DNA of 64,000 nt from Citrus sinensis (taxonomy: Eukaryota; Streptophyta; Magnoliopsida; Sapindales; Rutaceae). The notes beneath the pieces were generated by a model. It was not told where the DNA came from. It saw nothing but the letters and a program-made list of their open reading frames with translations, and did no database searches. Location of the stretch: NCBI RefSeq assembly GCF_022201045.2, contig NC_068560.1, forward strand, positions 22,771,501 through 22,835,500. The letters are read 5' to 3'. Of this stretch, positions 1 to 9,713 are shown in pieces (position 1 is the stretch's first letter; each line of letters starts with the position of its first letter). A program made the position numbers and the translations under genes.

Positions 1-750
1 CCTAAATATTATACATTTAAATATAATTAGGATTTCTTCAATTTCTTGCTCCGCATCATTCCCGCCAGGTTGGAGAAAATTCGTCCTCGAATTTTGCATG
101 TTGTAGTCTTCAAGAACATCTTCATGTGCATAAGGATTAATTTTTAAAACAGAGCTTTGACATAGACGACAAACTTTAAATTTTCCAACTTTTGTAATAA
201 CGTCCATCCAATCACTCCAATGGCGTAAAATAAATTCTTCTATCAACAACTTCTCCAATAATGTCTTCTCGTATTGTTCGTGTCGAACTTCAACATAGTT
301 GAGGAAAAACGATTTCTTTTCATAATCCATTAACTGTTGAAAAATATCACAACTCTTTTTGTCTTCTTTCGGCAAATCAAGAGAACAATAAGAGATTGTA
401 TCAACAACTATCTCTCTCTCCTCCACAATATCAAGATACTCATCAAATTTCGGCGATTGATCCAAATCAATGTCTTTGTGTTGAGGATTTGTTGTAGACA
501 TGAATGACCAATTAATATTCTCCTCGGAAGGAATAATATTGTCGAAAGGAACAAAGTTACTATTTTCCTCATTATCTTCATAACAACCATCATCGTGAAC
601 AACGTCATCAAATCCATATGCATGCTTTATGTGTAAAGATTTTCTATCTCGAATTTTCTCTAAATCTTGAGAAATTGAATGCAAAATCCTCAACATCTTA
701 ACTAAAACATCTCTCAAGATGAAATCTTCACGTCGATGTTGTGATATCAT
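1..750 (-). CDS. Unassigned TRIM-internal protein, partial (open to the window edge)
   Basis: Read on the minus strand from ATG at 750, the frame stays open for 250 codons to base 1, passing from the internal region into the 3' LTR. It aligns along its length with the 245-residue frame of the second copy (21714-22451), apart from an in-frame loss of about 14 codons near position 424. The product is charged, rich in Asp, Glu and Leu, with stretches that could form coiled coil. Its end (NSRTNFLQPGGNDAEQ) resembles the tail of plant Ty3/gypsy polyproteins, an impression from memory. I see no zinc knuckle, protease or RT motif. I do not recognise the protein; a reduced gag or chimeric gag-pol relic is possible. 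Confidence 0.6.
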   Translation of the reverse strand, partial: MISQHRREDFILRDVLVKMLRILHSISQDLEKIRDRKSLHIKHAYGFDDVVHDDGCYEDNEENSNFVPFDNIIPSEENINWSFMSTTNPQHKDIDLDQSPKFDEYLDIVEEREIVVDTISYCSLDLPKEDKKSCDIFQQLMDYEKKSFFLNYVEVRHEQYEKTLLEKLLIEEFILRHWSDWMDVITKVGKFKVCRLCQSSVLKINPYAHEDVLEDYNMQNSRTNFLQPGGNDAEQEIEEILIIFKCIIFR

Positions 751-888
751 GATATAATTTTTTTCTTTTTTTTCTTATGCTTTTTTGGTGTTGTTTGGGG
801 TTTTTTTTTAAACTAAACGGAAAAAAACAAAAAAGGAGAAAGGAAACGTTTGGTGGTAGATGGGATTAGATGAGTAATACCAGGTTTT

Positions 889-901
889 GTCTCTGATACC
901 A
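889..901 (-). promoter_or_regulatory. tRNA-iMet primer-binding site of TRIM-like copy 1
   Basis: On the minus strand, 3 nt after the 5' LTR, the sequence reads TGGTATCAGAGAC, which is complementary to the 3' end of plant initiator tRNA-Met at all but one position. It sets the minus-strand orientation. Confidence 0.7.
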
Positions 902-904
902 AAC

Positions 905-1353
905 TGATGCAGCGGAAGTTTAATGTTCAAAATATTCCGTTGATTCTAGAGAATACCGGAACAAAAGAACAACTAAATTCACATTGATTCAAAAGAATAC
1001 CGTGAATTTAGGGGTTAAGACTCGTTGATTCCGTAGAATACCAAGAATTAACTGTTCAAATACTCACAAAGAGATTTGAAAATTGAAATATTATTAAACT
1101 CAAAATTCTCTCCTTGTAAAAGTTACAAAAGACACTTATTTATACTAAGTAAGACTTATCCTAATATGATTAGAAAATCTATTTTAATAAGACTTATGCC
1201 TAAATTAGGAATATTACCCAAATAAGCAATACCTAAACAATAAGACTCTAAATAGGAAACCAAATTAAACTAGAATACAAATTAATTAAAATATTCCTAA
1301 ATATTATACATTTAAATATAATTAGGATTTCTTCAATTTGTTGCTCTGCATCA
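905..1353 (-). repeat. 5' LTR of TRIM-like copy 1
   Basis: This 449-bp repeat begins TGATGCAGCGG and ends CTCTGCATCA on the plus strand, giving the usual TG...CA ends. It matches both LTRs of the copy at 21268-23024 with few substitutions. By the primer site it is the 5' LTR on the minus strand. Confidence 0.85.
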
Positions 1354-1721
1354 GCTAGCCGTTATCAAGATGTCGGTTAGCCGTTTGCTATAGTGACTGC
1401 TACAGCGAATTATTTCAAAAAATTATAGTTTGGTCCCAAAACTTTATAAAATTATACCATGACCCCACACTTTATAAAACTTGTCAAATAAGTCAATTTC
1501 CAAAATTTTAAGCAATATTTGCTAATTTCAATGTTCTCAAAACTTTTTCAATTTAAATAATTAACATGAAGATCATAAAATTACTTTTTTTTAATATAAA
1601 GCCTTTATAATATGAAAACTATATGAAAGAATAATTTGAACTTTTAAAACAATCTTAATCAAGTTTGTTATCATCAAAATCAATATTAAAGAAATATTTA
1701 TGTTAACAATCTCCCATTTTT
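1354..1721 (-). repeat. Partial Sirevirus 3' LTR with polypurine tract
   Basis: On the minus strand AAAAATGGGAGAT (1721-1709) is followed by TGTTAACATAAA, the expected polypurine tract and LTR start. The LTR continues to 1354, where the TRIM-like element abuts. Its inner part, with a stretch like AAAGTTTTGGG and a CGGCTAGCCG-type palindrome, resembles the plus-strand Sirevirus LTR at 49806-50774, supporting the same lineage. Confidence 0.55.
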
Positions 1722-2159
1722 CGATGATGATAAACTTTTCAAGAAAATACTTGCTCAATTTTGCTCTCCCTAAATATGTGCTCCCCCTAAGTAAAATATT
1801 TATAGAATTTAGCTCCCCTTAAATATGTGCAATCAATTTTTAACCACACAAAAAGAAAAAGAAAATTTTAATAGATTATATATAAATTATCTCCCCTTTC
1901 ATCATAAAAAAGAAATGAGCGCGAAAAGATTAAAAAGAGAAGTTCAGTGATTACCCATGTCGGAAAAAAAATTTCAGCAGAATCTCCCCTTAAAAATGAA
2001 CATATCCGCAAAAATAAAGTAGTTAAAACACTTCCATATAAACTCCAATTTAGGAACCAACCTCCATACCAACAAATTCAACATTATCATAAGCAACAAC
2101 CAAATATGTCATTAAAATCAACTCAATCATAAACAAAGTCCACATATCCAACAAAATCA

Positions 2160-3495
2160 TCATAAAAGCATCACAAGCACAATAAAAAAACAAATAGTAT
2201 CATAACAACTACATGAGATGAGTAATGTTTGTGCGAAATTCATAGGTGCAGAAAACCAAGATAGAGGCTGTGAAGAGGAGCTGCTTGGGTCATAACTAAG
2301 GTGACCAAGAATGTGGCGCTGTCCAACAAGTAATTCCATCTGCTGATCTAACATCTGCTGTCGAAAATTTGCAAAGGCTGATTGAAGTGCATCCACTTTG
2401 TCGAAAAGCTGCTAAAGACGGTCTGCAGAAGTAGAAAAAGCTGCAGGACGTACAGCTGGCTCGGTTGGCTCCTCATCCTGAGATGGGGCTACTGCTACTC
2501 GTCGAAGGGCACGAGGTCTAGCTCCAAGTCGAAAGTTGGGTAACTCATCCTCGGGATAAACGTCATTGAGCATGCAGTTATCATTCGGAGCTACCAAAGT
2601 ATCTTCATTCTTAGAGGAAGTAACCTTGATCCACTTGCCTTGCCTTCATTAAAATCAATCCCCGAAATTATTTCCTTACCCATCTTTTTAGTCTTAACAT
2701 AGACAGGTTCGGTTAAAGGAACATAAAAGTGTCTCGGAATCTTACTAATAATGCTACCATATAGAAGAGACCTGTTAGACACAGCAGAGGTAAAGAGGAT
2801 ATGACAAAAAATAGTGAATGAAATGTGCACTTTCCTTCCTCTGATGAGAGAGTCAAGTAAACCGACATCTAATCTAGTCACCTCATCAATGTGTCCCTGC
2901 CTAGGTGTAATCACGTGCTGGAGAATACTATGAAGAATACGGACTTGAAAAGGTAACAACTAAGACTGAAAGAAAAATGAGCAAACTTCGTCAGAGAGAT
3001 CACAGCGTCTACAGATATTTCTAACGCCCTTAGTGTGAGTAAACTGACTAAAATGAAGCTCTTTTCTAGCAGTATACAGGTTTAGCCCCTCAAAGGATAT
3101 TCCAAGCATACGACCAAGCTCAAACATATCGAACTCAATCCTAACACCTTCAACATGTGTTACGATCCTATCTTTTCGATTAACCAAAATCTCCATATTA
3201 GAGTAAAACACCCTAACTAAATTTTTATAGACTCGTTCTTCAATGCCTAAAGCTTCATCCCATTGTCTTAGCATTTAAGGCAAAATTCTACCACATATAG
3301 TAATATTAGAGAAATCGTCAATGTCAATATAGAATGAGGTAGTTTCTGTTTTTCCATGAATTTCTCGTGAAATCAATGAGCCAGTTGACCATTTGGAAAA
3401 TGCAGGCTGTCAAAATCTTGAGAAAGAGGCCTGGGGGAACTGGGATTGCTTGGAGCTGTTTGCTTGGTTTGGGCACGCCTCGATTGTGAAGCCAT
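2160..3495 (-). pseudogene. Sirevirus env-like gene, decayed
   Basis: The gene would start at ATG 3495 (product begins MASQSRRAQTKQ) but meets a stop after about 40 codons. Further pieces continue in shifted frames: 3274-2960, 2959-2591 and 2597-2160, the last with an internal TAG at 2412. The middle resembles the putative plant transposon protein domain found in env-like ORFs of plant retrotransposons; recognisable text includes ISREI, a Tyr/Phe-rich patch, and an RGRKVHISFTIFCHI stretch. The C-terminal piece holds DKVDALQSAFANFRQQM, probably coiled coil, then a Ser/Pro run. At least two frameshifts and several stops make it non-functional. The domain identification is from memory. Confidence 0.65.
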
Positions 3496-3854
3496 TGATG
3501 ATTTTGGAAGAATTTAAATCGGTAGAAAGGAAGTTTGAGAGATGAGAGAGTGATTACAAGTTGAAATTGGATGGGAAATGGAAGAAATTTGGGTCAAATT
3601 TGGCTAGAGCAGTTCGGCTGGTTTTAGGGTTTTCAATTTGGGATTTTTCAAATTTTGAAGTAAAAACCGATTTTAATCAGTTGAAAAGGTTCTAAAGAGG
3701 ATAAAAATTGTTTTTAATGCTTCAATTTGGTGAAAAAGAGCAAGAAAAATGGTGGATTTGAGAAAGAGAGACAAAATTGCAGTCGCGATTTGAGAGAGGG
3801 AGAAGAATAGTTCTAAAATGAAGTGAAGAAGAAGAACGATTACTGTGCACTTAA

Positions 3855-4105
3855 CGCGTGATAACGGCGAGCTGTTATAGAGATATCGGTGAATCGATAG
3901 TGTCTAGAGAGCTCCCAAAATTTTTTTATACAAACAACAAGTCGTTATTGTGCTATCGGCGAACCGACAGCGTCCATAGAGCTCCCAAAACTTTTCATGG
4001 AAACGGTGAGCCGTTATTGTTATATCGGTGAACCGACAACGTCCAGAATGCTTGCCAAAGTTTCTGCCTGAAAACGGCTAGCCGTTTATTAAGATAACGA
4101 CAATA
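3855..4105. repeat. Degenerate tandem repeat with CGG...CCG palindromes
   Basis: Three to four units of about 65-77 bp each carry a gagctgttat/gagccgttat-like segment, an atatcggtgaaccga-like segment and a GTCCA...GAGCTCCC-like segment. The last unit contains AAAACGGCTAGCCGTTT, a near-perfect palindrome. It lies between pol and the env-like gene. A related motif occurs in the adjoining LTR at 1355-1390. Confidence 0.6.
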
Positions 4106-4381
4106 TGTTTTCTACAACTTATGATTTCACACATTTATCTTAGTATTTGGCCACAAATAATACATTTCAAGATCATTTCATTGATCCAAAAATGTTTTAA
4201 GAACCAGTTTAATGCATAATTCACGAAAGTACATATATTTAAACAATTAATTCATACACATATTCAAAGAATAATACAAACACCTCACTTATTTATCATG
4301 CTCAAACACTTCATAATCATAAAAAATCATCAAATCATCAATCAAACAATTTCATTAGACTTAATATCATGAGTAGAAATG

Positions 4382-6168
4382 TTAATGTGAAAATTTCATC
4401 ATCCCAAGTTCATGCCGAATTTTTGAAAATTGATCTTCGCAAAGAGGTTTTGTAAAAATATCGGTAAGTTGTTTTTCCGTGGAAATAAACTGTAATGCAA
4501 TATCTCCATTTTGAACATGATCTCTCAAAAAATGATGTTTTCTAGAGTGCTGAATGTGATTCTTTGAAAGATTTATAACACTAGTATTATCACACTTAGT
4601 AGGAATTTGTTCAAGATTTATGCCATAATCCTTAAGTATTTGTTTCATGCAAAGTGCTTGTGCACAATAACTCCCTACAGCAATATATTCTGCCTCGGTG
4701 GTTAAAAGTGCAACCAAATTTTGTTTCTTACTAAACCATGAAACAAATGAATGTCCTAGTAAATGGCAAGTTTCACTAGTACTTTTGCTATCAACTTTGT
4801 AACGGGCAAAATCTGCATTTGAATAACATGTTAAATCTATATGAGTTCCTTTAAGATACCAAAGGCCAAGATCTATGGTTCCACTTAAAGAACATAATTT
4901 TTTTTTTACAGCAAGTAAATGAGATTTCTTGGGACATAATTGAAATCTTGCACACAAACATACACTAAACATGATATCGGGTCTACTTGCAGTTAAGTAA
5001 AGTAAAGAGCCGATCATACATCGATGCGTTTTGATATTCACTTCTTTGCCTTTTTCATGTTTGTCAAGCTTAGTTGTTGTGCTCATTGGAGTGTTTTTGA
5101 TCTTTAAATCATCAATGCCAAATCGCTTGAGTAGTTCTTTCACATACTTGGCTTGATTTATGAAAATTCATTTGTCATTTTGTTTTATTTGCAACCAAAG
5201 AAAATACTTCAACTCTCTCATCATACTTATTTCAAATTCTTTACTCATAAAGATGAAAATTCTTTACACAACAATTCATTAGTAGAGCCAAAAATAATAT
5301 CATCAACATAAATTTGAACAACAAAAATATCTTGGTTCTTATGCTTAACAAAGAGAGTAGTATCTGTTTTACCCATCGAAAAATTGTTATTCAATAAGAA
5401 ATTCTTAAGCCTATCATACCATGCTCTAGGTGCTTGCTTTAATCCATACAATGCTTGTGACAACTTATAAATATGACTTGGAAATTTTTCATTTTCAAAA
5501 CCTGTGTTATTTCACATAAACTTCCTCCATAATATAGTCATTTAGGAACACACTTTTGATATCCATTTTAAATAAAATAAAATCTTTATGACATGCAAAT
5601 GCTAATAACATCCTAATGGATTCTAGTCTAGCTACATGTGCAAATGTTTTATCAAAATCAATTCTCTCTTCTTGGTTGTAACCTTGAGCCACTAGTCTAA
5701 CTTTATTCCTTATAACCACACTGGATTCATCCATTTTATTTCTAAATATCCATTTAGTGCCTATAATGGATTGGTGTTCCGGTTTAGAAACTAATTCCCA
5801 CACATTGTTTCTTTCAAATTGATTTAACTCCTCTTGCATTGTCATAATCCAAGATTCATCATTTTCTGCATCCATAAAGGATTTTGGTTCAATTTGAGAT
5901 ATGAATATAGCATGCTCACAAGTATTTCTAAATTATGATTTAGTAGTTATGCTACTTGAGGGATCTCCTAAAATCAAGTCCTTAGGATGAGAAGAAACAT
6001 ACCTCCACCCCTTGGGGAGTGATTGAGAAGTACCTTCATTTTGCTCTACATTCGTTTCTTCATGTTGCTCATCTTGATTCCCATGAGATGCATCGTTTTG
6101 GTTATCCTTTGATGACTCTTTTTGTAGTTTTTCATCTGCATCATTAAAACCCAGACTTCTTAAGCTCT
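4382..6168 (-). pseudogene. Sirevirus pol remnant (RT and RNase H)
   Basis: Three frame pieces cover the copia polymerase C-terminal half. 6168-5507 holds the stretch before RT (LPKGWRYVSSHPKDLI), then the RT start with WELV, GTKWIFRNK and LVAQGYNQ, interrupted by a stop near 5935. 5463-5245 has QALYGLKQAPRAWYDRL and the catalytic YVDDIIFG. 5143-4382 is RNase H, with YLTASRPDIMF, TEAEYIA, and a C-terminus with TDIFTKPL. A segment between 5245 and 5143 is degraded. The element is inactive because of stops, frameshifts and the missing gag, protease and integrase. Confidence 0.9.
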
Positions 6169-6283
6169 TATCGCCTATGTGACAGAACTTTCATAGACAT
6201 GTACAAAATCACACAGTTGCTTTACTCACACCACTATTCCCTACTTTGCACCGCAAAATTCTTGGATCGCTCCCGCCGTTTCT

Positions 6284-6384
6284 CGTGAACAGTACCTTAT
6301 ATATGAACAGTGTCGTATACGTGAATAGTATCATATACATGAACAATACCATATATATAAATAGTACCCCTTACGTGAACAATA
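6284..6384. repeat. 18-bp tandem repeat, about 5.6 copies
   Basis: Unit starts are at 6284, 6302, 6320, 6338, 6356 and a partial one at 6374. The unit is roughly CGTGAACAGTACCATATA with a few substitutions. It lies in the leader between a copia LTR/primer site and the Sirevirus pol remnant. Confidence 0.85.
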
Positions 6385-6409
6385 ACTGACTCTAAAAATA
6401 CAACCAATA

Positions 6410-6421
6410 GCTCTGATATCA
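6410..6421 (-). promoter_or_regulatory. Primer-binding site of a copia element
   Basis: The minus strand reads TGATATCAGAGC just inside an LTR ending CCTAACA. This matches the tRNA-iMet-complementary TGGTATCAGAGC with one change. Confidence 0.6.
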
Positions 6422-6422
6422 T

Positions 6423-6796
6423 TGTTAGGAAATTGATGGGTGAAGCAGACACGCAGCTAAAATGAAATTGGAAGAAAAATAAAGAACAATCACAAAGAGG
6501 ACACCAGAAATTACATGATTCGGCTTTTAGCCTACTTACACGGGCAAAAACAAAAGGAAAATATTTTACTAGTGAAAAGGAGTTACAAGTATTGTGATAT
6601 TTTAGCTCACTACCCAAAATCCCAATACACCCAAACTCTCAAAACACTAATCACTCAAGAGTTTATTAAACTCTTAATACTCTCACCTCTCTAAAGGAAG
6701 GAAATGCTTATCTTTCGCTGGAATGCTTCAGCTCTTCATTTGAACTTCTATTTATAGCAAAATAATGGCCAAGAAATCAACGATTTTAGCCTAACA
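6423..6796 (-). repeat. Copia 5' LTR, 374 bp
   Basis: The segment is bounded by TGTTAGG and CCTAACA, inverted ends typical of copia LTRs, with the primer site adjoining its low-coordinate end. On the minus strand CTATAAATAG (near 6748-6757) is a good TATA box. No partner LTR is seen in the window and it differs from the Sirevirus LTR at 1354-1708, so it belongs to another family. Confidence 0.65.
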
Positions 6797-7170
6797 ATTA
6801 TGGCTTCAATTTCGTCAATCAGCGTTGCTTCAATTTTGTCAATCTAGCTTTCAAAATTTGTGGGTTATACTCTCCATTTTCTTTGATTTGCTGGCACTAA
6901 AGTCAAGTACCAAATTTGGTGTTGACGTTTAGGTGCTTGCTTTGACCGTTAGTTCATTGGGATCAGTTTTGTTTGTTAAAGGCAGTGGGTGGTCTTGGAC
7001 TTCATCGTCTTCATCTAGATATTTTAAATAGATCATGCATGTCTGTAAAAGATTTTATGTAATGTTAAAAAGCATTCTTCTATATATGCTAACTATCTTA
7101 AATCTAGTTACAAACTCATTACATAGCCAATCCGATTTTTGTTAATTCCTCTTAATAGGCTGGTCTCTTA
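6797..7170. other. Unassigned intergenic sequence
   Basis: I see no coding frame, RNA gene or clear repeat here. It separates a copia LTR from a LINE fragment. Confidence 0.5.
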
Positions 7171-7436
7171 AAGAGTTATTGGTGATGGCTTCTTTATTCA
7201 ATTTTTGGATTGACAGATGGTTGTCGGATCCTCTTCCTCCTACTAGTTATTTTATTGACCTTGCTTTGTCTTGTACTAATGTCGCCAGATTAATGATTTA
7301 TAGGAGTTTATTTTTCGATATCAAATTAGTTCGTCCTCTACTTTATAATCTTTGGGTCACCGCCAGTTATTACCTGATTTATTTGATTTGGAAAGCCAGA
7401 AATAAGCTGAGATTTGAGAATGTCTATCTTCTGTAG
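7171..7436 (+). pseudogene. LINE (L1-type) 3' ORF fragment, zf-RVT-like
   Basis: The frame contains NFWIDRWLSDPLPP near its start and LIYLIWKARNKLRFEN near its end, like the zinc-binding region downstream of reverse transcriptase in plant L1-type LINEs (FWxDxWL ... IWKxRN). Only about 85 codons remain before a stop, and no RT or endonuclease is present. The related scrap at 35981-36230 is a different part of such an element. Family assignment is from motif memory. Confidence 0.65.
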
Positions 7437-7540
7437 ATCGTTTTACGGCTAAATGTACTGCCCATATTATTATTTCGTTAAACTTTGCCCAGGTTATGTT
7501 GGTTATGCCATATTATTATCCTGCCAAACTTTATTGAGGC

Positions 7541-8079
7541 TGTTGAAAGTCAAATAATCGCTTGCCAATTTCAAAAAGCAAAATCAGCGGCATGTTTTTG
7601 TTGACACATGCGTGGAGAAAAATGTGGTGGTTTTCTAGATGCCGCTTGAATTTGTCAAAATTGTTGATTTTAGTTGTCGTTTTTCAAAGACTTATGGGGA
7701 CAAAGGAATTAAATGCATGCATGATATTTGGCTATAAATACCAAGCCATTTGTTCATTTGAAGGCATCCACATTTTGAGAGCAATTGCAAGTAAATCAAT
7801 TTAAGAGATTTGAGAGAGCTTTTACTTAAGTGTTCTATTGAGGATCCAAATGGGTGTGTTGGGTTTTCAGTTTCGAGAGTTTTTTTCCCAATTTTGTAAG
7901 TTCACATTTATTAGTGAAATTATCTTCAATCTTTGCCCATGAATGTAGATTTTACGCCGAACCAAGTAAATTATTGTATTTAATTTATTTTTTTGCATTT
8001 GCTTATCACTACATTTATATTTCTGCAGAAGTCACAGTCACTATAATATTGATATTTGCTTAATCTGCACTTCCGTAAA
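7541..8079 (+). repeat. Copia LTR copy a (about 539 bp)
   Basis: It begins TGTTGAAAGTCAAAT and ends near CTGCACTTCCG. It aligns along its length with 8698-9228 and, inverted, with 8180-8527. GGCTATAAATACC near 7731 is a probable TATA box. The start resembles the LTR end at 50965 read on the minus strand (TGTTGGAAAGTCAAAT), so it is the same broad family. Confidence 0.7.
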
Positions 8080-8179
8080 TGAGATCAGAAGTACTTTTTC
8101 ATGAGGGAGACATCAGCAAAGAAATTGTAGGAAAACGTTGAAAGAAAAGTACACAAAGAAAAGCCATGAAAACATTCTT

Positions 8180-8527
8180 TATATAAAGAAAAAACTCTCA
8201 AAACCAAAAACCTAATACACCGAATTGGATCCTCACTTGAATATTCAAGTAAAAACTCTCTCAAATGTCTTTTATTGCTTCACTTGTAGTTGATCTCAAA
8301 ATGTGGATGCCTTCAAATGAGCAAATGGCTTGATATTTATAGTCAAAGATCATGCATGCATTTGATCCTTGTCCCCAAAAATCTTTGAAAAATGGCAACC
8401 AAAATTAACAATTTTGACAAATTCAAGCGGCGTCTAGAAAAACCACCACATTTTTCTCCATGCATATGTCAACAAGAACATGCCATTGATTTTGCTTTTA
8501 GAAATTGGCATTATTTGACTTTCAGCA
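8180..8527 (-). repeat. Copia LTR copy b, inverted and truncated
   Basis: On the minus strand it starts TGCTGAAAGTCAAAT at 8527 and follows copies a and c through the TATA region and the CACATTTTGAGA-like segment. It loses similarity near 8180, so the downstream (R-U5) part is missing. Confidence 0.65.
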
Positions 8528-8697
8528 ATTCTCTACCTTGGAGAAAATTTTTTAAGTTTGAGCCGACTATTAATAAACTATCCTCCAGACTCTGCCTTAT
8601 TTTACAAGTTTGAAAATAGTCAGAGAAGACAGAGACTGGAGGATAGTCTGTTGATTATTGACTCATATTTAAATTTTTTTTTATTAAGATAGAGAAT
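8528..8697. other. Palindromic junction of two 3' internal ends
   Basis: CTATCCTCCAGACTCTG (near 8579) is matched in inverted form by CAGAGACTGGAGGATAG (near 8635). Each half resembles the segment next to the LTR at 45464-45540 (GAGCCGACTATCAACGAACC, GATCCTCC). Two element ends are therefore joined tail to tail between copies b and c. Confidence 0.55.
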
Positions 8698-9228
8698 TAT
8701 TGAAAATCAATTGGGCTTGCCAATTTCAAAAAGCAAAATCGATGGCATGTTTTTGTTGACATATGCATGGAGAAAAACATGGTGATTTTCTAGATGCCGC
8801 TTAATTTGTCAAAATTGTTGATTTTGGTTACTGTTTTTCAAAGACTTTTGGGGACAAGGGTTAAATGCATGCATGGTCTTTGGCAATAAATACCAAGCCA
8901 TTTGGTCATTTGAACGCATTCACATTTTGAGAGCAATTGCAAATGAAATAATTTGAGAGAGTTTCTACCTAAGTGTTCTAGTCAAGATCCATTTAGGTGT
9001 ATTGAGATTTTGAGTTTTGAGAGTTTTTTTTTTCAATTTTGTTAATTTGCATTTATTAGCTCTTGAAATTATCTTCTAGTGTTTGCTTTTAGACGTAAGC
9101 TTTACGTTAAATCACGTAAATTATTGTGTTCATATTTTTTTTGCATTTATTTATTACCACATTTATATTTATCCAGAAGTTGCAGTCATTGTAATATTGA
9201 TAATTATTAAACATGCGCTTCCCCGACA
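8698..9228 (+). repeat. Copia LTR copy c (about 531 bp)
   Basis: It aligns with copy a from a TATTGAAAATCAA start to a CTTCCCCGACA end, with substitutions and small indels throughout. The sequence before it is a plus-strand 3' internal end, so it is likely a 3' LTR. Confidence 0.7.
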
Positions 9229-9713
9229 GAGGTTATGATAGTTATGGTGGAACATAAAGAAATTTTTGCTTAGTACAAGATCAAATCATGAGAAAATCTT
9301 ATATAGGACATAGAGTTCCTCAAGTTCCTCAGCATCCCATTTTCTTTAGGTCGTGGTCCTCGTATTTACTGGGCTACCATATCTCGATTTGCTTCCTTGA
9401 TTAACCAGCAAAACAGTCATCTTTTTTTCCAAAGAAAAGAGCGAAACACAATTTATTGTGTACAATTCTAAACTTTTGCACTTGTAAGTGAGGATATTAA
9501 TTACCCATAAGGACAACTTCATATACTCATTAACATTAATCCGTTGGCAGCTTAACAAGTGGCTTAATAAAATTTACATTCCACAATCATTATTAAAGTG
9601 AAGTACGCAAGCCAGGAAATTTTACTAAAATTAAAAGGAGCTCATCATGTAACTAAGTGCGCAACTTATCGTATAATATCCTCAAGAAGGTGGAAGCAAT
9701 CAAGGACTTTTAA
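9229..9713. other. Flank downstream of an old dioxygenase pseudogene
   Basis: There is no convincing coding frame. It probably holds the former 3' flank of the 9714-11055 pseudogene. Confidence 0.4.

Larger units (their letters stand above)
1..1353 (-). mobile_element. TRIM-like non-autonomous LTR retrotransposon, copy 1 (3' end cut by window edge)
   Basis: A second full copy lies at 21268-23024, so the boundaries can be read by comparison. Positions 1-58 are the inner end of the 3' LTR (minus orientation), 59-904 the internal region and 905-1353 the complete 449-bp 5' LTR. A tRNA-iMet primer site adjoins the 5' LTR, which fixes the orientation. The internal region is under 0.9 kb and has no reverse transcriptase, integrase or protease, so mobility would need a helper element. 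The right flank is Sirevirus LTR sequence, so this copy landed in or against that older element. The target duplication cannot be checked because the left end is missing. Confidence 0.85.
1354..6170 (-). mobile_element. Decayed Sirevirus (Ty1/copia), minus strand, 5' truncated
   Basis: Reading right to left there is a RT and RNase H region (6168-4382), a spacer with CGG/CCG repeats, an env-like gene (3495-2160), a polypurine tract near 1709-1721 and part of the 3' LTR (1708-1354). An env-like gene downstream of pol is typical of the Sirevirus lineage, and the RT text around the YVDD box fits that lineage. Gag, protease and integrase are absent. At about 6170 the sequence switches to the leader and LTR of a different copia family, so this is a broken, composite remnant. 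Confidence 0.8.

Noticed and set aside
408-623. 71-residue Met-rich frame on the minus strand inside the TRIM-like element (also at 22109-22324)
   Set aside because: It is the other reading frame of the longer TRIM protein, conserved only because the nucleotide sequence is conserved.
8392-8613. 73-residue plus-strand frame
   Set aside because: It lies across an inverted copia LTR and its palindromic junction; no protein similarity.
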